64,000 nucleotides of DNA from an uncultured Eubacteriales bacterium (GTDB lineage Bacteria > Bacillota > Clostridia > TANB77 > CAG-508). Location of the stretch: positions 1 to 64,000 of the forward strand of contig CADAHH010000005.1 in the NCBI GenBank assembly GCA_902787685.1. The letters run 5' to 3'. The notes under the pieces are model-generated. The model saw only the letters and a list, made by a program, of their open reading frames with translations. It made no database searches and was not told where the DNA came from. The position numbers were made by a program, and so were the translations under genes. Numbering within the stretch: position 1 is the first letter of the stretch; each line of letters opens with the position of its first letter. Shown here one piece after another: positions 1 to 8,832 of the stretch.

Positions 1-1418
1 TCTGCTAATAACTTTAATTGTTCTATTTTATTTTCCAATATTTCAAGTTTTCGATTATATTTTTCTACTTTTTCATTGTAATCATTTTCGGATATTTTGT
101 CTTCTACCATTAAATCTATCAATTTACTCTTTTTTGATTTTATATCTACAAACTCTTTCTTGAATTTTTCCAGTTCATCCTGTCTATTATTTTCATTCAA
201 TGTCTCTTGCATTAAGTTCAAGAATTCTTCTGTTTCAAAATTTGTATTTGAAGATAATAATTTATAACTATCAACAAAAGCCTCTTTTATCATTTCTTCT
301 CTAATAGTTTTTGACTCAGTACAGTTTTCTTTTCCGTTTTTTGCAAAGCTAATACAAGACCATGATGGTATTTTTTCTCTATCCTTACCTACAACTGTTC
401 TTCTTGTAAAGCAATTTCCACAAAATCCACATCTAATTCTACTGCTAAAAGCAAACTTTCTTCCTACATTTCCTATTCTTCTTCCATTTACCCTTGCTCC
501 GCATCTTTCTTTTAAAATTTCTTGTACCATATCAAATTTTTCTGGAGAAATAATTGGTTCGTGATGTTCTGAAACATAAAATTGGTCAGCCTCACCTAAA
601 TTCTTATATCTTTTATGTGATAAAGGATCTGCTGTATAAGTTTTTCCCTGCAATACATCTCCTTTATACTTTTCATTTCGTAATATTCCTCTTATTGTAC
701 TATCATTCCATTTATTATTTCCTTTAGGGCTTTTAATTCCTTGTTCTGTTAGCATCTTTGCAATTCCATTTGCACCATGTCCATCACAATATTTGTCAAA
801 AATAAATTTAACCACTTCTGCTTCTTCATCTATTATTACTAATTTGTCATTTTCATTTCTATATCCATAACATCTGTTAAATCCTATTAATTCTCCTCTA
901 TTCATTTTCATCTGCAAACCTAATTTAACATGTTCAGATATATTTTCACTTTCTTGTTGTGCTACTGCACTAAGTGTAGTTAATAACATTTCACTCGTCT
1001 TTGTATCTAAAGTATTTAAATTATTTTCTTCAAATAAAACTGCAACATTGTTATCTCTTAACAATCTTACATTTTTCAAAACATCCATTGTATTTCTTCC
1101 AAATCTTGATATAGATTTAGTTAATATTAAATCTATTTTTCCTGATAATGCATCTTGTATCATTTTCATAAAACTTGCTCTTCTATAATCTGTTGTTCCA
1201 GATATTCCTTCGTCTGCATATATGTCTACATACTGCCATTCAGGATTATTATTAATCTTTTCATAGTAATATTTCTTTTGTGATTCATAACTATTTAATT
1301 GCTCTGCTCCCATTGTACTAACTCTTGCATATGCTGCTACTCTCAATTTTCTATTTAACACTTTTCCTGTTGTTCTATCAATTATTCCTTCTTTTTTCGG
1401 TATTTTAATTATCTCCAC
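1..1418 (-). CDS. Large serine recombinase (partial, C-terminus outside window)
   Basis: Site-specific recombinase of a mobile element. About 472 codons are visible and the reading frame runs off the left edge. The N-terminal resolvase domain carries the YARVS motif with the nucleophilic serine near residue 34 and a later SRFGR motif. A recombinase domain follows, then a zinc ribbon (RCGFCG and a later WSC/ENC cysteine pair), then a charged coiled coil at the visible end. I chose the GTG start at 1418 because an AGGTGG ribosome binding site lies just upstream. It overlaps the preceding 76-codon gene by 14 bases, so the two are probably translated together. It contains no in-frame CGG codon. 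Family assignment is firm; which element it mobilises is unknown. Confidence 0.93.
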   Translation of the reverse strand, partial: MEIIKIPKKEGIIDRTTGKVLNRKLRVAAYARVSTMGAEQLNSYESQKKYYYEKINNNPEWQYVDIYADEGISGTTDYRRASFMKMIQDALSGKIDLILTKSISRFGRNTMDVLKNVRLLRDNNVAVLFEENNLNTLDTKTSEMLLTTLSAVAQQESENISEHVKLGLQMKMNRGELIGFNRCYGYRNENDKLVIIDEEAEVVKFIFDKYCDGHGANGIAKMLTEQGIKSPKGNNKWNDSTIRGILRNEKYKGDVLQGKTYTADPLSHKRYKNLGEADQFYVSEHHEPIISPEKFDMVQEILKERCGARVNGRRIGNVGRKFAFSSRIRCGFCGNCFTRRTVVGKDREKIPSWSCISFAKNGKENCTESKTIREEMIKEAFVDSYKLLSSNTNFETEEFLNLMQETLNENNRQDELEKFKKEFVDIKSKKSKLIDLMVEDKISENDYNEKVEKYNRKLEILENKIEQLKLLA

Positions 1419-1635
1419 ATTTACCACCTAACCTTTCTTTGTAAAATTCTAAAGGTTTTGGTGTAATAGTACAAAGCTGTAAATTTTCTTTAATTTTTGC
1501 TTTTGCACATTTGCAAATTTTTTCATTTAATGCATTCTTTTCTTCCAAATAATTAATTGCTCTTAATTGCATTGCTATCTTAAAAAATGATAATTCATAT
1601 TTTTCTATATTATTGATTAAAACTTTATCTACCAT
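1405..1635 (-). CDS. Small protein upstream of the serine recombinase
   Basis: A 76-residue protein, mostly helical by composition, with a basic and cysteine-containing second half (ICKCAK, then GGKCGDN at the end). Its stop lies inside the recombinase start, which suggests translational coupling. I do not recognise a family with confidence; small helical proteins encoded just before large serine recombinases are common in Firmicutes mobile elements. A role with the recombinase is inference from the overlap only. Confidence 0.6.
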   Translation of the reverse strand: MVDKVLINNIEKYELSFFKIAMQLRAINYLEEKNALNEKICKCAKAKIKENLQLCTITPKPLEFYKERLGGKCGDN

Positions 1636-1679
1636 TTACTCACATCCTAATTGCATAAATACAATTTGAGTAAAATGTT

Positions 1680-1945
1680 ATTATAAATCACTAAACGGCA
1701 AATCAGCTTAATTTGCTCCACAGGAATTTCACCTCTTCGCTCTTTTACGAAATTACCTTCATTGTTTTAGACGGTTTTATCACGCTCGAACTATGACTAG
1801 GTAAGAGTATCATTATGCTTATTATTAATCATCGCCTTATTAGTTGCTACCTAATATTTTATAATATAAGTATTTATCGCTCGATCTAATTTAGATGTCT
1901 TGGCGTACCTATTAAACTGGCTCATAATAATAAGAACGTATTTAG
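1680..1945 (-). ncRNA. Possible structured leader RNA upstream of the recombinase operon
   Basis: This stretch has no credible ORF and is clearly less AT-rich than its flanks. On the minus strand it contains a hairpin with arms gcaaat/atttgc (1698-1703 and 1711-1716) and a possible longer pairing between taggta and tacctag segments. It ends about 45 bases before the 76-codon gene. I could not match it to c-di-GMP, cobalamin, T-box, SRP, tmRNA, RNase P or a group II intron. It could also be an attachment or control region rather than an RNA. Confidence 0.3.
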
Positions 1946-1968
1946 TAATTTTTACATATTTAATTTTT

Positions 1969-2310
1969 AGGGAAAAATATCCTCCTATTCCATAAAGGAA
2001 AAATTTGATACTTTGTGCAAGATTTTTTTTAAAAAATTATTTTCCCTCTTATTCCATTAAGGAAAAAAATGGCACTTTGTACGAAAAAACTTTAAATTTT
2101 TTTAAAGAATTTTTATCCCCTTATTCCATAAAGGAATAAATCAACGTTTTGTAGGATAAAAAATTGAAATTTTTTTTAATTTTTTTGAAAAAAATATTTT
2201 TCCCCTTACTTTTTTAAAGGAAAAAATATATATTTTGTACGAAAAAAAATATAACTTTTTCATAAAAAAATTTTTCCCTCACTTTTTGAAAGGAAAAATT
2301 TTGTGCTTAG
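1969..2310. repeat. Five-unit irregular AT-rich repeat array
   Basis: Five imperfect direct copies of a unit resembling tttttcccc-tta-ttccat-aaaggaaaaa followed a few bases later by ttttgtacgaaaaa. The GGAA cores lie near 1998, 2061, 2133, 2219 and 2292, so the spacing is 63, 72, 86 and 73 bases. Each unit can form a small TTCC/GGAA hairpin. It fills the gap between the AIPR gene terminator and the possible leader RNA. No cas genes are present and the spacing is uneven, so it is not a CRISPR array. Confidence 0.6.
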
Positions 2311-2333
2311 TTAAAATATTTTTAAAACTTTAT

Positions 2334-2361
2334 GAAAAAAATAGAAGATTGCTCTTCTATT
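2334..2361 (-). terminator. Rho-independent terminator after the AIPR gene
   Basis: On the minus strand, arms atagaaga and tcttctat with a four-base loop are followed by a run of T. It lies about 20 bases after the AIPR stop codon and probably ends the restriction operon transcript. Confidence 0.8.
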
Positions 2362-2381
2362 TCTGTACAAATATAAATAAA

Positions 2382-4067
2382 TTATGATTTATAATTTTCC
2401 ATTAATTCTTTTACAGCATCAAATGACTCTTTAATTTTGGTAGCATTTGAAATATTATTTTCACCTTTAAAAAAACTTTTTAAATATTTAATAATATTTA
2501 TTATATTACTACTTGGATCTATGCCTTTGTTCAAATATGCTAATCCCAAAGCATACATAATTATTATATTACCTGTATTTAAAAATTTAAAATCTGAAAT
2601 TTCTTCAGGTTTTATATCCAAAATTTCTAAAATATCTGTTTTATCTTGATTTTTTCTATATGCTCTGTAATCTTTTATAATATCCATCAATTTTAAATAA
2701 ATTCTATATGCCTTTACTGATTTTTCATAATCTAATTCATTTATTATTTTTTGAACATTGCTTGACTCAAATAAATTAGCTTTATTGTTTTTTGCTAAGT
2801 TTGCTAAGTTTGCAATATTATAAAAAGCAACATAAACCTGTATAAAAGTTTCTATATCAATACTATTCTTTGCTAGTTTGTTAAACTCTTTATTTCTCTC
2901 TTTTTCAAAATTGAATTCATTATTTTTTACTTCAAGAAAGAATTCTGTTTCATTATTAATTCTATCTTGTACATTTTTTACTATAGCATCATTTGAAATA
3001 ATGTAAGAACTTTTCATCTGGTTTTGAGTATTCAATGTATATACCATATCATTAGTTATTTGTTCATCACCATTTAAAGAAACAATTCTAACGAAAACGA
3101 ATGAATCAGAATACTCTTTTCTTTTTTCAAATTCCATGTTATGTAATGTATTTATTATAGTTCCAACTGTTTGAGCTCCATTAATTATAGTTCCATTTTT
3201 AATATCTAAATATCCTTGAGCTGTATTATCGTTACACGCTTTACAAATAATAGTAATACCATTATTTAAAAGATGAAAATTCTGATAATTATTTAAAATT
3301 GTGTTTTTTATACCATCATTTATTTTAGAATTTGGATTTAAATACCTTACATTTCCTTCATATATTTTATCTCTTATTGGATAAAAAGTACCATATATAT
3401 CAATCAATGGAACAAACGCACTATTTATTATTGATTTTTCATCAGAAAATGGGCTTAAAGTCTTTTTATATTTTAGCTTAAAATCTGGCCATATATTTTT
3501 TATATTATTTTCATATAAAGTAACACAACTATCCGCTCCTAAAAAATTATTTTCAATAGTATTTCCTGTCCTTTGAGAATATTTACATAGAAAGTTTTCC
3601 ATTTTATTAATTATTTTTTCATTTACCTTTTGATTTGAAAATCTGACAATCCATAATTTATAATCATAGATGTCATTTTTTTCATACTCTTCTCTTTTTT
3701 CTAGTAATAAATCATTCCATGTTAATTTTGAAAATTCATCTTTTGGTGCGACAAAATTCTCAAAGCCATTTGTTAGTTTCAATACCTCATCTTCTTTTAT
3801 TCCTTTTGATATGCCTGATATCTCTTCTGGAAATTTAAATTGAAAAAAATGAACTGTTTTGTTATTTTCTGTATAAATTGCATCAATACCATTATCATTA
3901 AATCCGTCTGTCATACATTCATAGGCTTCGTCATTGCTTAGTCCAAATTTCATTTTTAAGAAAAAATGTCCAAAAGCTGATGATAAATTGCCTTGATAAT
4001 ACTCCTCAACTATATATTGTAAATCTTGCTTTAAATCTTCGTATATTCTTTCAAATCTTGTTGCCAT
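2382..4067 (-). CDS. AIPR-family (abortive infection) protein
   Basis: A 561-residue protein of the AIPR family, first linked to abortive phage infection. The N-terminal part has a nuclease-like pattern (NGIDAIYT, then HFFQFKF around residues 60-80) resembling the Mrr-type PD-(D/E)XK fold. The central AIPR region shows LNNGITIICKA and NGAQTVGTI. It begins 14 bases after the DpnII-type endonuclease gene, so it is very likely cotranscribed with that restriction system. This suggests a defence add-on, though the precise activity of AIPR proteins is poorly known. The N-terminal nuclease assignment is inference from motifs. Confidence 0.85.
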   Translation of the reverse strand: MATRFERIYEDLKQDLQYIVEEYYQGNLSSAFGHFFLKMKFGLSNDEAYECMTDGFNDNGIDAIYTENNKTVHFFQFKFPEEISGISKGIKEDEVLKLTNGFENFVAPKDEFSKLTWNDLLLEKREEYEKNDIYDYKLWIVRFSNQKVNEKIINKMENFLCKYSQRTGNTIENNFLGADSCVTLYENNIKNIWPDFKLKYKKTLSPFSDEKSIINSAFVPLIDIYGTFYPIRDKIYEGNVRYLNPNSKINDGIKNTILNNYQNFHLLNNGITIICKACNDNTAQGYLDIKNGTIINGAQTVGTIINTLHNMEFEKRKEYSDSFVFVRIVSLNGDEQITNDMVYTLNTQNQMKSSYIISNDAIVKNVQDRINNETEFFLEVKNNEFNFEKERNKEFNKLAKNSIDIETFIQVYVAFYNIANLANLAKNNKANLFESSNVQKIINELDYEKSVKAYRIYLKLMDIIKDYRAYRKNQDKTDILEILDIKPEEISDFKFLNTGNIIIMYALGLAYLNKGIDPSSNIINIIKYLKSFFKGENNISNATKIKESFDAVKELMENYKS

Positions 4068-4081
4068 AATTATTCCTTCCT

Positions 4082-4951
4082 TTACTTAAATATTTCCCCC
4101 ATTACTCCATTTTTCATATCATTAATATTATAAATATTATCCATACTATCAAATGTTTCTCTTAAGTTATTTCTAGCAGAAATCCATCCCATTCCATCTG
4201 TAAACCAAACAAATTCAAATCCTACTACTTTGTCCGCTTCTTCAGCAATCATTTTATAACTTCTAGCTGTTTCATTTAATTTTGAACCACCTGAAGCATA
4301 AAAGTTTGTTTCTATACCATAAATACATTTATCAGTTTTTACAACAAAGTCAAATCTTTTTGTAGATGTATTTTTATTGCTTATAAAGGACATATCTAAT
4401 TTCCATTTTTCTTCAATATCTTGTAAATACATCTCTTTAAAGTATGTTTCGTTCTTCTTAAATCCTGCTTTTTGAATAAATCTTTCAACCACATCTTCCA
4501 TCAAGTGTCCACCACGATTTTTTCTAGCATTTGAATTTAATCCAGATTCTACTCCTAAAACATAATCATATAAATTATTAACTAAATGATTTTGTATTAA
4601 ATCAAATAAACCTGTTTCTTTCATAAAAATTTTGTATTGTTCTACACTATAGTTCATTTTCTTAAAATTATATTCAAATTTATTGCCATCGCTATCTAAA
4701 ACAATTATTTCATATTGTCTAACTGCCAATAAAGTTGGAATACATTTTATAACTTCAGGATATTTACTTACTAATTGTTCAAAATCTTTTTCTATATTTT
4801 TACTTCCAATTAGTGAATTCATCATATTTAATTCTAATTTATGTTCTTCTGCTTTTTTATATATTGTTTCAAAATCAATATAATACTTATAATCTGCAAT
4901 GCTATCTGTAAAAGTTAATAGCCATTCAGCAAAATTTCTTGCCATATTCAT
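4082..4951 (-). CDS. dpnB: DpnII/MboI-type restriction endonuclease
   Basis: About 287-289 residues, the usual length of the DpnII family, which cuts unmethylated GATC. Recognisable family segments are RNFAEWLLTF at the N-terminus, NARKNRGGHLMED in the middle, and a catalytic-type region KRFDFVV followed by YGIETNFYASGGSKLNE. The tail WFTDGMGW is also typical. A start at the second methionine (4945) suits the AAGGAG ribosome binding site better than 4951. It directly abuts dpnA. Specificity for GATC is inferred from the family and from the two partner methylases. Confidence 0.93.
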   Translation of the reverse strand: MNMARNFAEWLLTFTDSIADYKYYIDFETIYKKAEEHKLELNMMNSLIGSKNIEKDFEQLVSKYPEVIKCIPTLLAVRQYEIIVLDSDGNKFEYNFKKMNYSVEQYKIFMKETGLFDLIQNHLVNNLYDYVLGVESGLNSNARKNRGGHLMEDVVERFIQKAGFKKNETYFKEMYLQDIEEKWKLDMSFISNKNTSTKRFDFVVKTDKCIYGIETNFYASGGSKLNETARSYKMIAEEADKVVGFEFVWFTDGMGWISARNNLRETFDSMDNIYNINDMKNGVMGEIFK

Positions 4952-5723
4952 CTACTCCTTTATTTCTTGATATCTTCTTATCGATAAATCTAAATATTCT
5001 TTCGAATTATCTATTCCTACGTATTTTCTATTTAATTTTGTTGCTGCAATTCCTGTGGTACTGCTCCCACAAAACGGATCTAAAATTAAATCATTTTCAT
5101 TCGTTGATGCTAAAATAATTCTCTCTAGTATTTCCAATGGCTTTTGAGTTGGATGTTTCCCATTTTTCTTCTCAGATGGCTTTGTCAAACTTGTTGTCCA
5201 AACATCTTTCATTTGTTTATTGTCATTTATTTCTTTCATCAAATTGTAATTAAACTTATATTTAACTTTTGGTAAATCCTTTCTTGCCCATAGTATTGTT
5301 TCTGTAGAATGAGTAAATGTTTTACAAGCAAGATTTGGTGGAGGATTTGTTTTCTGCCAAGTTATATTGTTTATTATTTTAAATCCTTCTTCTTCCAATG
5401 CCATTCCTATTGAATATATGTTATGCAATGTTCCGACTTATCCAAATTGTTCCGTTGTCTTTAAGTATTCTATAACATTCCTTAATCCAATTCTTGTTAA
5501 ACTCGTGTTTTTCTTTTACACTTAAACCTTTATCCCATTTTCCTTTATTAACACTTACCATTTTTCCACCACTGCAAGTTATTCCATCATTTGATAAAAA
5601 ATATGGTGGGTCTGCAAAAATCATATCAAATGTGTTTTCATCAAATTGTTTTAAAGTTTTAAAAGTGTCATTGTCTATTAATTTGAAACTACCATCTTCA
5701 AAATAGAATTTTCCTGGATACAT
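4952..5723 (-). CDS. dpnA: DpnA-type adenine methyltransferase, read through a CGGA +1 site
   Basis: Second, beta-class N6-adenine methylase of a DpnII system. Motif IV is ADPPYFLSN; motif I is DPFCGSSTTG, near the C-terminus as usual for this class; HPTQKP is also present. In the conventional frame it stops soon after ...NGTIWIS at an in-frame CGG: agt CGG aac att gca taa. Skipping the C at 5435 gives agt gga aca ttg cat aac, that is ISGTLHNIYSIGMALE, the family sequence, and the frame then runs to the stop at 4952. The length, 772 bases, is 3n+1 as expected. The merged protein is 256 residues. The start at 5723 lies inside dpnM and has a GGAG site. Confidence 0.9.
5432..5435 (-). other. In-frame CGGA +1 site in dpnA
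   Basis: Reads agt C gga aca. Unshifted translation stops three codons later. Omitting the C gives the conserved WISG glycine and continues the methylase frame. Confidence 0.88.
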
Positions 5724-6625
5724 TCGTTATTCTCCTTATAGTTTGTAATAAGCAATTCAGAAATTTCTCCTCTACCTTGCGCTTTTGAATTTATCATTCT
5801 TTTTGCTGAAACTTCATTTATATTAAATCCTTTATAAATATCTTCAAAGAAATTATCTTCTTTATTCGTATTTTTAGGATTTGAATTACTTAACATTAGT
5901 TTTGCATTTTTTAAGTCTAATTCTTTATAAAAATCTGCAAGTTCTTTTTGATTTTCATCATTAAAATCTTCTTTTGTATAAGATGTAAATCCAGATGTTA
6001 TCGATAATGGTCTATATGGTGGATCAAAATATACAAAAGTATTGGTATCTATATATTTAATGCATTTTTTATAATCTCCATATTCAAACACTACATTTTG
6101 CAATAATTTTGATAAATTTCTTAAATTTTCCGCATCACAGATTGTTGGATTTTTGTACTTTCCACATGGTACATTAAACTTTCCATTTTTGTTTACTCTA
6201 TATAATCCATTAAAACATGTTCTATTTAAAAATATAAATTCTGAAGCTCTTTTTACATCTAAATTATCTTCGATTTTATATGAATTGTATTCACTTCTAA
6301 TTTTATAAAAATATTCTTGTCTATTTTCCAATTCTATATTTAAGAATTCTTTTTCTTTCTCGTTTAATTTCTCAATTAATGTTTCTACATTTTGTTTTAT
6401 AACATTATAGCAATTAATTAAATCCTTATTTATATCAAAAGCATAAGCTTCTTCTACATCATATTTTTGTAATATATCTATTAAAACTGCTCCACCACCT
6501 ACAAATGGTTCGACATACTTTTTTATTGTTCCATTTTCTAATTCAAATGGGTAAAAGTTTGTTAATTGTGAAATTAAACTTCCTTTTCCTCCTGCCCATT
6601 TTACAAAAGGTTTTATAACTTCCAT
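5678..6625 (-). CDS. dpnM: DpnM/Dam-type adenine methyltransferase
   Basis: Alpha-class GATC-type adenine methylase. The start PFVKWAGGKG and VEPFVGGGAV form the SAM-binding region; VYFDPPYRP is the catalytic DPPY motif. I chose the ATG at 6625, since GGAGG lies six bases upstream; a longer frame from a TTG at 6637 has no comparable site. The 3' end overlaps the start of dpnA by 46 bases. Together with dpnA it would protect host GATC sites from the endonuclease encoded two genes downstream. Confidence 0.93.
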   Translation of the reverse strand: MEVIKPFVKWAGGKGSLISQLTNFYPFELENGTIKKYVEPFVGGGAVLIDILQKYDVEEAYAFDINKDLINCYNVIKQNVETLIEKLNEKEKEFLNIELENRQEYFYKIRSEYNSYKIEDNLDVKRASEFIFLNRTCFNGLYRVNKNGKFNVPCGKYKNPTICDAENLRNLSKLLQNVVFEYGDYKKCIKYIDTNTFVYFDPPYRPLSITSGFTSYTKEDFNDENQKELADFYKELDLKNAKLMLSNSNPKNTNKEDNFFEDIYKGFNINEVSAKRMINSKAQGRGEISELLITNYKENNECIQENSILKMVVSN

Positions 6626-6770
6626 TTTTTCCTCCAAAATTCTGTTTACACTATATCACATTTTTCATTTATTAACAACAAAATCTATCTAGTTTTTTTA
6701 ATTTTTTTAGTCAAAAAAATAGAAGATTTCTCTCCTTTTTTATCTAATTATTTTAATTTATCAAGATAAT

Positions 6771-6803
6771 TAGAAGATGACAAATAATACATGTCATCTT
6801 CTA
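6771..6803. repeat. 12-bp perfect inverted repeat between the c-di-GMP-regulated gene and dpnM
   Basis: Arms tagaagatgaca and tgtcatcttcta around a nine-base loop, just past the stop of the 217-residue gene. The clear T run (aaaattttttt) follows it on the plus strand, although both flanking genes are on the minus strand. It may act as a terminator or an mRNA 3' hairpin. Confidence 0.6.
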
Positions 6804-6811
6804 AAATTTTT

Positions 6812-7465
6812 TTAATTTTCTAATAATTTATATTCACTAATATCTGGTTCTGTAAATATTGAATCTTCCACACAATTAAATTTGTATTCTCTATTAACTG
6901 TTGATTCTTTGTTTAAACTTTTTACTGGTAGTCCTGTTTCTTTATTTATAATCCAAGTATCTGAATTATCTTTGTTGAACATTGCTAATATATTTATAAA
7001 TCTGTAACAATCTTGATTATCACATTTCTCACTTCTTATAAATGCAATTGAACTTATTAAAAAGTTTGTAAAACTATTGTTGTTCTCATCAAATTCTAAT
7101 CCATTAAAAATTTGTATTGACATTAAACTTTCTGTATTTTGTACAACTGTTTTACTTGAACCTGACTCCGTGTACATATTAACTCTTTCTCCATTATCAT
7201 AGAAAGAAAGTTTTACAATTTCACCATCAAATTTTCTTTCCATAAACATTGCTTGTTTATTATCTTTTTTATAATAATCCATTATTACTGTGTTGCCATT
7301 GTCAAAATCAGTTACAAATTTCGCATTATAGTTATTACTATTTTTATACATTGAAATTTCACCTGATAGTTTTGACAAAATAATATAATTTCTAATAGTA
7401 TGTATTAGTACAATTAATAATAATACTAATAATATGATTCCAATTATTTTCAATACTTTTTTCAT
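6812..7465 (-). CDS. Membrane-anchored protein under c-di-GMP riboswitch control
   Basis: A 217-residue protein with one N-terminal membrane helix (about residues 5-25) and an extracytoplasmic domain of beta-rich composition. The C-terminal pattern WIINKETGLPVKS followed by ...EPDISEYKLLEN resembles LolA-like or lipoprotein-sorting-type folds, but I do not assign a family firmly. It is the only gene placed behind the c-di-GMP-I aptamer at 7482-7566, whose 3' side runs into its GAGGAGG ribosome binding site. Its amount is therefore probably set by c-di-GMP, suggesting a role at the cell surface (inference). Confidence 0.75.
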   Translation of the reverse strand: MKKVLKIIGIILLVLLLIVLIHTIRNYIILSKLSGEISMYKNSNNYNAKFVTDFDNGNTVIMDYYKKDNKQAMFMERKFDGEIVKLSFYDNGERVNMYTESGSSKTVVQNTESLMSIQIFNGLEFDENNNSFTNFLISSIAFIRSEKCDNQDCYRFINILAMFNKDNSDTWIINKETGLPVKSLNKESTVNREYKFNCVEDSIFTEPDISEYKLLEN

Positions 7466-7481
7466 ATATTCCTCCTCTTCT

Positions 7482-7566
7482 GTGCAAACTGCTATCGTGG
7501 GTTATTTATATAACCTTTAGACCATTGGCTTTGCGTCATAAACTTTCGTTTATTTTGCCTTTTTAC
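7482..7566 (-). ncRNA. c-di-GMP-I (GEMM) riboswitch
   Basis: The minus strand carries the hallmarks of a GEMM aptamer: aaaaggcaaaa, a cgaaag tetraloop hairpin, gacgcaaagcc, a second hairpin with a ggttat/ataacc stem and a closing gcagtttgca segment. The gene's ribosome binding site follows within about ten bases. No obvious terminator separates them, so control at translation is likely but inferred. The sense of control (on or off) cannot be read with confidence. Confidence 0.9.
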
Positions 7567-7578
7567 ATATCTACTATT

Positions 7579-7607
7579 ATTATAGCATAATTTTACATTT
7601 TTTTCAA
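7579..7607 (-). promoter_or_regulatory. Sigma-A-type promoter of the riboswitch transcript
   Basis: Minus strand -35 TTGAAA (7602-7607), 17-base spacer, -10 TATAAT (7579-7584). Transcription would start just before the aptamer. Confidence 0.8.
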
Positions 7608-7674
7608 ATCTAATATGGCGAAAGCGCCTAAACAAGTAGTCTTACATATTATTGTTCCAATTATAATTTATTAT

Positions 7675-8334
7675 TTATAAAGTATCATCTAATACTACAA
7701 TCATCCTTACGCTACTTAAATTTCCATTGTCTAAAATTTCTCCATAATTATATATTGCAACTTTTTGTCCAACTTTTAATTGTTCAAAGTTAATATTAGT
7801 ATTGTTCCATTTTAATTTAAAATTATCTCCAATATTATCTAAAGGTACAGTAAAATTGTATTCATCTCTATGATTCTTATCATTAATATTTAGTCCTTTA
7901 ACCTTTATTTCTTTTAAACCATATACTCCTGGATCTGATATTTCTTCTATTGTTGCATAAAATGTATCTGGATACATTCCCTCTTTTACCATATCTACCA
8001 TAATATTTGATGCTTTAAAATAAGCATTTTTCATAGTATTATAATGGTATGTCATTACACCTAAAGCAACTATTAATAAAATAAATACTAAAACTCGTAA
8101 AATTAATAATTTTTTATTGAATTTTTTTAGATATTTTACTTCCTTTGAATTTCTACTATGTTTAGTAATATCTAATTCCTGTTTCATATTTTCGAATGTC
8201 TTTTTACATACACTACATTCTTTTAAATGATTTTCAATAAATAAATTAGTTTCTTCATTAGTTAGTCCATCGATGTAATTTGGCAATAAATCTTGAACAA
8301 CTTTACAATTTCTAATCTCTTTCATATCAATCAA
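7675..8334 (-). CDS. Zinc-finger anti-sigma factor
   Basis: A 219-residue membrane protein. The N-terminal domain has the HxxxCxxC anti-sigma zinc-binding pattern (HLKECSVCKKTF, about residues 32-43), followed by one membrane helix near residues 80-97 and an extracytoplasmic domain. It starts inside the end of the ECF sigma gene (8-base overlap), the classic sigma/anti-sigma arrangement. It should hold the sigma factor inactive until an envelope signal arrives. The signal is unknown. Confidence 0.88.
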   Translation of the reverse strand: MIDMKEIRNCKVVQDLLPNYIDGLTNEETNLFIENHLKECSVCKKTFENMKQELDITKHSRNSKEVKYLKKFNKKLLILRVLVFILLIVALGVMTYHYNTMKNAYFKASNIMVDMVKEGMYPDTFYATIEEISDPGVYGLKEIKVKGLNINDKNHRDEYNFTVPLDNIGDNFKLKWNNTNINFEQLKVGQKVAIYNYGEILDNGNLSSVRMIVVLDDTL

Positions 8335-8806
8335 CCTCCTTTAATTGATTTTTCCCTCGATAAAATGTTACTCTTGCCCAGTTCTCTGTTTTATTCAAAA
8401 TAACTCCTATCTCTTTAAAACTTAATTCTCCTGTTATTCTTAAATACATTACTTCTCTGGTCTTATCATCTAAATTCTGCATTTTTTTATAAATAGAAAT
8501 TTTCTCTTCATTTGAAATAATTTTATCTTCAACTGTATTAGAATCCTGAAAACATAATGCTTCCATTTCTTCTAAATCTATATTCTTTTTATTTTTTCTG
8601 CATTGATCATACCAAAGATTTTTTGCTATCTGACATAACCATACAGACATCTTGCATTCGCCTTTATATGTATTTATCTTTTTTACTGCTTTATAAAATG
8701 TTTCTTGTGTTAGTTCTTCAGAGATATCATTATTATGAGTTAAACAGAATAAATACTTGTTAACTGTTTCAAAATATTCTTCGTATATTTTTTCGATATC
8801 CTGCAT
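8327..8806 (-). CDS. ECF-type RNA polymerase sigma factor
   Basis: A 159-residue sigma-70 family protein with region 2 (ELTQETFYKAVKKI, VWLCQIAKNLWYDQCRK) and region 4 helix-turn-helix (LRITGELSFKEIGVILNKTENWARVTFYRGK). It heads the operon with its anti-sigma factor. An AGAAGGAGG site precedes the ATG. A plausible self-recognised ECF promoter sits at 8833-8858, so the pair is probably autoregulated. Confidence 0.93.
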   Translation of the reverse strand: MQDIEKIYEEYFETVNKYLFCLTHNNDISEELTQETFYKAVKKINTYKGECKMSVWLCQIAKNLWYDQCRKNKKNIDLEEMEALCFQDSNTVEDKIISNEEKISIYKKMQNLDDKTREVMYLRITGELSFKEIGVILNKTENWARVTFYRGKNQLKEVD

Positions 8807-8832
8807 AACTTTTATCCTCCTTCTACATATAT

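Noticed and set aside
1723..1738. Fragment of 16S rRNA (aggtgaaattcc)
   Set aside because: The match is about a dozen bases with no flanking similarity.
1969..2310. CRISPR array
   Set aside because: Only five units, uneven spacing of 63-86 bases, AT-only spacers that partly resemble each other, and no cas genes.
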